DNA from: Bacillota bacterium | Lineage (GTDB): Bacteria > Bacillota > Dethiobacteria > DTU022 | Direction of reading: 5' to 3' | DNA: 10,809 nt | NCBI GenBank assembly: GCA_012510625.1 | Contig: JAAZHP010000110.1 | Coordinates: 1 to 10,809, forward strand | Part shown: one piece after another, positions 6,908 to 10,809 of the stretch | How the letters are laid out: every line of letters starts with the position of its first letter | Numbering within the stretch: position 1 is the stretch's first letter | Notes under the pieces: model-generated | What the model saw: the letters and a program-made list of their open reading frames with translations, nothing else | Told to the model about the DNA's origin: nothing | Databases searched by the model: none | Translations under genes and position numbers: made by a program

Positions 6908-7711
6908 GTGCTCATTGTCGGTGAATTGATCAACAGCAGCCGCAAAGCGGTCCGCCTGGCTATTGAAGGCCGGGACAGCGCCGCGATCCAGCGGCTGGCT
7001 TTAAGCCAGGCAGCGGCGGGAGCAGATTATATTGACATCAACTGTGGAACCCGGATTGACGATGAAGAAGAAACGATGCAGTGGCTGGTGCAGTGCATCC
7101 AGGAAGTCTGCGATGCGCCGCTTTGTATCGACAGCCCGGCCGCCGGCGCCCTTGCCGCCGGGTTGGAGGCGGCACAGCGCAGCGATAGGCCGATCATGCT
7201 TAACTCCATCACCGCTGAAAGCGGCCGCTATGCGGCGGTGCTGCCGCTTGTGCGGAAGTATAAAGCGAAAGTTGTGGCCCTGTTAATGGATGACAGCGGG
7301 ATGCCGGAAACGGCCGCCGATCGCATCAGGATCGCCGGAAAATTGATTGGCGACCTCATCAGGGACGGCATACCGCCCGGGGATATCTACCTGGATCCCC
7401 TGGTCAAGCCCATTAGCACTGGAAACAGTTTCGGCCGCGATGTGCACGAAGCGGTCCGCTATATCAGCGAGCGCTACCCGGAGGTGCATAAGATCTGCGG
7501 GCTGAGCAATATCAGCTTCGGACTGCCCAACCGGAAAATTCTCAACCAGATCTTCATGATCCAGGCCATGACCGCGGGCATGGATGCCTACATTCTCGAT
7601 CCTCTCGATCGGACCATGATGGGCCTTCTCTACGGCTCCCGGGCCTTGCTCGGCAATGACCCGTACTGCGCCGGTTATCTAAAGGCGCACCGGTCGGGCC
7701 TTTACGCCTGA
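6908..7711 (+). CDS. mtgA: MtgA-type methyltetrahydrofolate:corrinoid methyltransferase
   Basis: This 267-residue protein belongs to the pterin-binding TIM-barrel family that includes AcsE, the MetH methyltetrahydrofolate domain and MtgA. Visible blocks are GADYIDINCGT (38-48), CIDSP (73-77, Asp75), PIMLNSIT (95-102, Asn99), DPLVKPIST (163-171, Asp163) and CGLSNISFGLPNR (197-209, Asn201). These match the pterin-binding and proton-relay residues described for AcsE (Asp75, Asn96, Asp160 and Asn199 there). In this operon it would take methyl groups from the methylated corrinoid protein and make methyltetrahydrofolate, feeding the Wood-Ljungdahl pathway. In methanogens this step is replaced by transfer to coenzyme M. 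GTG 6908 is the start, 7 bases after GGGGAGGTG (6892-6900). It is the last gene before the terminator. The symbol is at family level; the substrate direction is inferred from context. Confidence 0.88.
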   Translation: MLIVGELINSSRKAVRLAIEGRDSAAIQRLALSQAAAGADYIDINCGTRIDDEEETMQWLVQCIQEVCDAPLCIDSPAAGALAAGLEAAQRSDRPIMLNSITAESGRYAAVLPLVRKYKAKVVALLMDDSGMPETAADRIRIAGKLIGDLIRDGIPPGDIYLDPLVKPISTGNSFGRDVHEAVRYISERYPEVHKICGLSNISFGLPNRKILNQIFMIQAMTAGMDAYILDPLDRTMMGLLYGSRALLGNDPYCAGYLKAHRSGLYA

Positions 7712-7725
7712 ACCGTGCTTGCGAT

Positions 7726-7756
7726 AACCCGGCCCGGTCAGCGGGCCGGGTTTTTT
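7726..7756 (+). terminator. Strong intrinsic terminator ending the demethylation operon
   Basis: CCCGGCCCG (7728-7736) pairs perfectly with CGGGCCGGG (7742-7750) around the 5-base loop GTCAG. Six T residues follow at 7751-7756, and the preceding AA can pair with the first two. It starts 15 bases after the mtgA stop, so it separates this operon from the acyl-CoA ligase gene. Confidence 0.93.
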
Positions 7757-7766
7757 AATGCCCGGG

Positions 7767-7796
7767 TTGACAACCTTTTGCGGCGGGGAATATTCT
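7767..7796 (+). promoter_or_regulatory. Candidate sigma-A promoter for the acyl-CoA ligase gene
   Basis: A perfect -35 TTGACA (7767-7772) is followed after 18 bases by TATTCT (7791-7796), which matches four of six -10 positions. It comes just after the operon terminator, where a new promoter is expected. A start near 7803 would give an unusually long, AT-rich leader of about 200 bases before ATG 8003. Confidence 0.5.
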
Positions 7797-7901
7797 GCAA
7801 CAGGCATTTAGTGAGGCGCGACAGGATCATGTGGGCCTGAATTCACTGATGGAAAGTAAAAGAAGGCAAGTCAATGCTTACCTTGTTAGATGAAGGATTA
7901 T

Positions 7902-7969
7902 TGAAGTTTTTGCCGAAATATTGATAGTAAGAAATGTTTATATTTAGTGTCTTTTAGACGAAAACTTCA
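7902..7969 (+). repeat. Inverted repeat in the leader of the acyl-CoA ligase gene
   Basis: TGAAGTTTT (7902-7910) and AAAACTTCA (7961-7969) are perfect inverted copies 50 bases apart. The pairing extends inward by two more bases if one G-T pair is allowed. They lie in an AT-rich leader that contains no gene. It could be an RNA stem or two half-sites for a regulator. A chance match of this length in AT-rich DNA is possible. Confidence 0.35.
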
Positions 7970-8002
7970 TAAGCATTAGAGTTAAGGGGGTTTGTTAGAT
8001 AT

Positions 8003-9628
8003 ATGGAATCGCGGCCCTGGCTAAAGAATTATCCTGCACGGTGGGAATTTGATTATCCCAGGTTGTCCTTGTATCAATATTTAAAAGAGGCGGCAGATCA
8101 ATATCCTGAAAAGACTGCGCTGATTTATAACCAGGATCAGATCACTTATCAAGAAATGATTTCAAATATTGATCGCCTGGCCGCCGTTTATGCCGAAATG
8201 GGCCTTAAGAAGGGAGACCGGGTCGCCTTGATGGTCCCCAACTCCCCGGCTTATGTCTATAGCTTCTATGGGGCCATGCGCCAGGGCCTGGTCGTAGTTC
8301 AGATCAATCCCCTTTTAACGCCGAAAGAGCTGGGCTTTATCGTCAGGGACACAAAAGCAAGGGCTCTTGTAGTTGCTGATGCCATGTTCTCCATGATTGA
8401 AGAGGCCATGCTGGAGCAGGCTGTGGATAATATAATTATTACCCCCTTGATCGGGGATAAAATCGAAGCAGATGTTCTTTACCTGGAAGAAATATTGCAG
8501 CAAGCCCGGCCGGAGCCTCCCCATGTCCTGGTCAACCCTGAAGACGACATCGCCGTGCTGCAGTATACCAGCGGCACCACCGGATTCCCCAAGGGAGCCA
8601 TGCTTACCCATGCCAATCTCCTAGCCAATGCCTGGATGACCAGGGAGATACTGCGCGAGTGGATAGAGCGTTTTGCCGGTGAGGAAATTTTATGCCTTGC
8701 CTTGATGCCTTTTTTCGACACTTACGGGTTAACCTGCTGCCTCAACGCGGGGCTGACCATCCCATCCGGGCAGATCCTGGTGCCCTTTATTGATATCGAT
8801 ATGGTTCTGGAATTAATCCAGCAATACAAACCGGCCATTCTCCCGGGGGTGCCCGATCTCTTCCTGGAGCTGCTTCACCATCCCGATATTGAAAAATTCA
8901 ACCTGGAGTCAATTAAAATATGTATCAGCGGCGATTCGCCCATGCCCGTAGAGGCCATAGAGCTTTTTGAAGAGAAGACCGGCTGCAGTATATTGGAAGG
9001 TTACGGGCTTGCCGAAGCCTCGCCCATTAGCCATTGCAACCCTTTTATTGGAGTGCGCAAGCCGGGCAGTGTAGGAGTTCCCTATCCTGGCACCGACTGT
9101 AAAATTGTGGACCTGGACACTGGAGAGCGGGAGCTGCCGGCCGGCGAGGTGGGCGAGTTAATTATTAAGGGCCCCCAGGTGATGAAGGGCTACTGGAATC
9201 TCCCCAATAAAACCGTCCGCGCCCTGCGCAACGGCTGGCTCTATACCGGGGATATCGCCCGGATGGATGAAGACGGCTATTTCTATATCATTGATCGCAA
9301 ATTTAATATGATTAACTACGCCGGGTATAAGATCTTCCCGCGCGAGGTGGAAGAGATAATTCTCAGTCATCCCCATGTGGCCGAGACGGTCTGCATCGGG
9401 GTCCCCGAGAAGCATTTTGGCGAAGTGATCAAGGCTTTCGTGGTCCTTAAAGATAACACCGCAGCCACGCCGGAGGAAATTATCGACTTCTGCCGCGCCA
9501 GGCTGGTGAAGTATAAGGTGCCCCGGCAGGTTGAGATCCGCAGTGAACTTCCCAAGTCAGTTTTTGGCAAAATCCTGCGCCACAACCTGATCATCGAGGA
9601 GCAGCACCGCCGCCTGCTCGGAGATTAA
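8003..9628 (+). CDS. Acyl-CoA ligase (AMP-forming, ANL superfamily)
   Basis: This 541-residue enzyme activates a carboxylic acid with ATP to an acyl-adenylate and transfers it to coenzyme A. Core motifs occur in order: the phosphate loop YTSGTTGFPKGAML (188-201), GYGLAEASP (333-341), WLYTGD (412-417) with the ribose-binding Asp417, the hinge DRKFNMINYAGYK (431-443), and the C-terminal KSVFGKILR (518-526), where Lys523 is the adenylation lysine. No signal peptide or membrane segment is seen, so it should be cytoplasmic. ATG 8003 has AAGGGGGT (7984-7991) 11 bases upstream. The substrate is not readable; medium- or long-chain fatty acids are the usual annotation for this type. Because it has its own candidate promoter behind a terminator, a link to methylamine use is unproven, though CoA ligases such as CaiC do act on carnitine. 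It ends in TAA. Confidence 0.9.
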   Translation: MESRPWLKNYPARWEFDYPRLSLYQYLKEAADQYPEKTALIYNQDQITYQEMISNIDRLAAVYAEMGLKKGDRVALMVPNSPAYVYSFYGAMRQGLVVVQINPLLTPKELGFIVRDTKARALVVADAMFSMIEEAMLEQAVDNIIITPLIGDKIEADVLYLEEILQQARPEPPHVLVNPEDDIAVLQYTSGTTGFPKGAMLTHANLLANAWMTREILREWIERFAGEEILCLALMPFFDTYGLTCCLNAGLTIPSGQILVPFIDIDMVLELIQQYKPAILPGVPDLFLELLHHPDIEKFNLESIKICISGDSPMPVEAIELFEEKTGCSILEGYGLAEASPISHCNPFIGVRKPGSVGVPYPGTDCKIVDLDTGERELPAGEVGELIIKGPQVMKGYWNLPNKTVRALRNGWLYTGDIARMDEDGYFYIIDRKFNMINYAGYKIFPREVEEIILSHPHVAETVCIGVPEKHFGEVIKAFVVLKDNTAATPEEIIDFCRARLVKYKVPRQVEIRSELPKSVFGKILRHNLIIEEQHRRLLGD

Positions 9629-9666
9629 AGTCATTTGGAAAATGCCGCATCGGATATAGCCGTATC

Positions 9667-9697
9667 GCCCAGGATGAATAAAGGGTCTCAGGACAAG
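9667..9697 (+). repeat. Dispersed repeat GCCCAGGATGA..., copy 1
   Basis: GCCCAGGATGA (9667-9677) is followed by ATAAAGGGT and GGACAA. The same order, with small gaps, recurs at 9938-9969, and the core alone recurs at 9915-9925. It resembles the AGGATGACA-type extragenic repeat seen scattered in many bacterial genomes, as recalled. Confidence 0.55.
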
Positions 9698-9699
9698 CT

Positions 9700-9771
9700 C
9701 CCCCTTTGGAAAAGACTTCTATGAACACCCCCCTATGGAAAAGACTTCTATGAACTCCCCCCTTTGAAAAA
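9700..9771 (+). repeat. 29-base tandem repeat, two copies and a partial third
   Basis: TGGAAAAGACTTCTATGAAC occurs identically at 9707-9726 and 9736-9755, giving a period of 29 bases. Each copy is preceded by a run of C with TTT or TAT. A third, partial unit (CCCCCCTTTGAAAAAGG) starts at 9757 and merges into the next element. Confidence 0.8.
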
Positions 9772-9870
9772 GGGGGGCCGGGGGGGATTTTAAAAAAAAC
9801 ATTACCCCTGCGTGGATTAGCAGGTCGGGAAAAGCACAATCTCCCTAAATCCTCCTTTTTTAAAAGGGGG
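9757..9870. repeat. Small inverted-repeat element (MITE-like or extragenic palindrome)
   Basis: The left end (9757-9790) begins with a perfect hairpin, CCCCCCTTT-GAA-AAAGGGGGG, then a G-run and ATTTT. The right end (9838-9870) is a diverged reverse-complement copy: AATCTCCCTAAATCC, then CCTTTTTTAAAAGG (9854-9867), then GGG. The core of about 47 bases has no open frame of note. No transposase gene or clear target-site duplication is visible. C/T-rich elements of this kind are widespread intergenic repeats in Clostridia and other phyla, as recalled. Confidence 0.6.
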
Positions 9871-9914
9871 ACTCAGCAGCTGGCAGCGAACCTGATTTGG
9901 AGATCCTTCGCTTC

Positions 9915-9969
9915 GCCCAGGATGACATTAGAGGGCTGCCTAGGATGACATAAAGGGTATTCGGGACAA
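9915..9969 (+). repeat. Dispersed repeat GCCYAGGATGA..., copies 2 and 3
   Basis: The core occurs at 9915-9925 (GCCCAGGATGA) and 9938-9948 (GCCTAGGATGA), both followed by CAT. Copy 3 continues with AAAGGGTATTCGGGACAA, parallel to the copy at 9667-9697. Just upstream, GATCCTTCGCTTCGCCCAGG (9902-9921) has the form of a common extragenic repeat. Confidence 0.55.
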
Positions 9970-9975
9970 CGTGTA

Positions 9976-10002
9976 GGGGGCTGCACTTTTGGGACAGCCC
10001 CC
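9976..10002. repeat. G-rich hairpin
   Basis: GGGGGCTG (9976-9983) pairs with CAGCCCCC (9995-10002) around an 11-base loop. The T-rich sequence after it (CACTTTGTTTC) is interrupted, so a terminator role is weak. It looks like another unit of the local repeat cluster. Confidence 0.5.
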
Positions 10003-10022
10003 CACTTTGTTTCACCAAATTT

Positions 10023-10048
10023 GTAGGGGCGGCTCATGAGCCGCCTAC
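10023..10048. repeat. Extragenic palindrome
   Basis: GGCGGCTCATGAGCCGCC (10028-10045) is an 18-base perfect palindrome, flanked by GTAGG on the left and TAC on the right so that the pairing extends with a 2-base bulge. It matches the general form of GTAGGGGCGG...CCGCC repeats found dispersed in many bacterial genomes. It is not visibly placed as an operator for the HAD gene 100 bases downstream. Confidence 0.6.
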
Positions 10049-10147
10049 GGCAGAGCAAGGGTGCGGCAGCTGCGAGGCAGGGAATTGCAGAAAGTGGTCA
10101 AATTAAAATGGGGTAGAAAAATTTTTTTTGGAAGTGAGTTGTCTATC

Positions 10148-10809
10148 ATGAACAAGACAAAAGCGATTCCTAAGGTTCAAGGAGCCATCTTTGATCTTGA
10201 TGGAACGCTCATCGACAGCGTCGGACTTTATACTGCTGCAGATCAAAAGATGCTGAAGGAATACGGGATCAGCTTTACCCGGGAAATGAAGAAAGAGTAT
10301 GTCGGCATGGGCAATCTGGACATGATGAGAGCGTACCGGGAAAGATTCAACCTGCCCGATTCGCCCGAGAAGCTCCTGGAGAAGAAAAACAGCTACTACC
10401 TGGAGATGTCCAGGAATGGAATAAAGATCTTTCCCAAAACCGTGCGGCTGCTTGAGAGATTGAAAAAGGCAGGGTATCCCCTGGCCCTGGCTTCAGGTTC
10501 ATCGCCGGCTGTAATCGACGAATTGCTGGCCATTACCGGACTGAAGGATTATTTCACCGTGGTTATCTCCTCCGAAGAGGTGGAGCGCGGAAAGCCCGAT
10601 CCGCAGATTTTCCTGGAGAGCGCCCGCCGCCTTGCGCTTCCGCCGGAGTGCTGCGTGGTCATTGAAGATTCAGTGCATGGGGTGAAGGCAGCCAAAAGCG
10701 GCGGTATGCTCTGCATCGCCATACCCGGAGCCATCCAAAAACCGCTGCCCCCCGGCTTTTACCTGGCCGACCTGCTCTTTGAGGGCGGCATGGAAGAGTT
10801 TGATGAAGA
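10148..10809 (+). CDS. HAD-family phosphatase, beta-phosphoglucomutase-like (3' end beyond the window)
   Basis: The frame from ATG 10148 stays open for 220 codons to the window end. It begins NKTKAIPKVQGAIFDLDGTL: motif I is FDLDGT with nucleophile Asp16 and acid/base Asp18. Motif II is ALASGSS (113-119, Ser116), motif III is the GKPDP lysine (Lys149), and motif IV is VIEDSVHGV (171-179, Glu173-Asp174). The helical cap between motifs I and II (about residues 30-95) marks the phosphoglucomutase/phosphoglycolate-like subclass. A Mg-dependent phosphatase or sugar-phosphate mutase is expected; the substrate cannot be named. GGAAGTGAG (10130-10138) is the ribosome site, 9 bases upstream. Little of the protein seems missing, since the family is usually 215-250 residues long. 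Confidence 0.87.
   Translation, partial: MNKTKAIPKVQGAIFDLDGTLIDSVGLYTAADQKMLKEYGISFTREMKKEYVGMGNLDMMRAYRERFNLPDSPEKLLEKKNSYYLEMSRNGIKIFPKTVRLLERLKKAGYPLALASGSSPAVIDELLAITGLKDYFTVVISSEEVERGKPDPQIFLESARRLALPPECCVVIEDSVHGVKAAKSGGMLCIAIPGAIQKPLPPGFYLADLLFEGGMEEFDE

Larger units (their letters stand above)
9629..10147. other. 519-base gene-free spacer rich in dispersed repeats
   Basis: No credible gene is found between the acyl-CoA ligase and the HAD gene; the open frames here are made by repeats. The stretch holds a 29-base tandem repeat, a mirrored pair of C-rich/G-rich elements, three copies of GCCYAGGATGA, a G-rich hairpin and an 18-base palindrome, each listed separately. No clear intrinsic terminator with a T-run follows the ligase gene. 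A run of eight T at 10122-10129 precedes the HAD ribosome site without a stem. Confidence 0.7.

Noticed and set aside
9700..9771. CRISPR array
   Set aside because: The units are directly adjacent with a 29-base period and no variable spacers; there are only two full copies and no cas genes.
9591..9839. Minus-strand frame with repeated FSKGG peptides
   Set aside because: It is translated from the 29-base tandem repeat and the C-rich elements, not from a gene.
1..10809. tRNA-Pyl or other tRNA genes
   Set aside because: No cloverleaf or CCA-ended tRNA-like stretch was recognised by eye on either strand; a covariance-model search would be decisive.

Overview
The window carries a corrinoid-dependent methylamine demethylation operon with two in-frame UAG (amber) codons. 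Both sit exactly where methylamine methyltransferases carry pyrrolysine (Pyl). The source is probably an anaerobic, moderately GC-rich Firmicute of the Clostridia. This rests on strong AAGGAGG-type ribosome sites, GTG and TTG starts, methyl transfer to tetrahydrofolate rather than coenzyme M, and the mix of Pyl and non-Pyl MttB proteins known from acetogens, Desulfitobacterium and Desulfotomaculum relatives. A bacterium is well supported; the exact lineage is inference.

Layout, all genes on the + strand. At 2-109 is the C-terminus of a membrane protein. At 110-259 is a leader with a possible extended -10 promoter and a long hairpin. mtbB (260-1648, UAG at 1313) is dimethylamine methyltransferase. 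mttB (1749-3212, UAG at 2706) is trimethylamine methyltransferase. A non-Pyl MttB paralog (3209-4630) overlaps it by ATGA. A corrinoid protein follows (4681-5313), then an intergenic region with several mutually exclusive GC-rich stems (5322-5414). A second non-Pyl MttB paralog (5444-6877) and an MtgA-type methyltetrahydrofolate:corrinoid methyltransferase (6908-7711) come next. A strong intrinsic terminator (7726-7756) closes the operon. Beyond it are a separate promoter and long AT-rich leader, an acyl-CoA ligase (8003-9628), a 519-base repeat-rich spacer, and the start of a HAD-family phosphatase (10148 to the window end).

How the genes work together (inference from family knowledge): MttB takes a methyl group from trimethylamine and MtbB takes one from dimethylamine. 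The two non-Pyl paralogs probably demethylate other, likely quaternary, amines such as betaines; their substrates cannot be read from the sequence. All would methylate the one corrinoid protein encoded here, and the MtgA-like enzyme would pass the methyl to tetrahydrofolate for the Wood-Ljungdahl pathway. No pylT, pylS, pylBCD, monomethylamine methyltransferase (mtmB) or corrinoid-activating (RamA-like) gene is in the window, so these must lie elsewhere if the system works. None of the seven complete genes ends in TAG, as expected in a genome that reads UAG as an amino acid.
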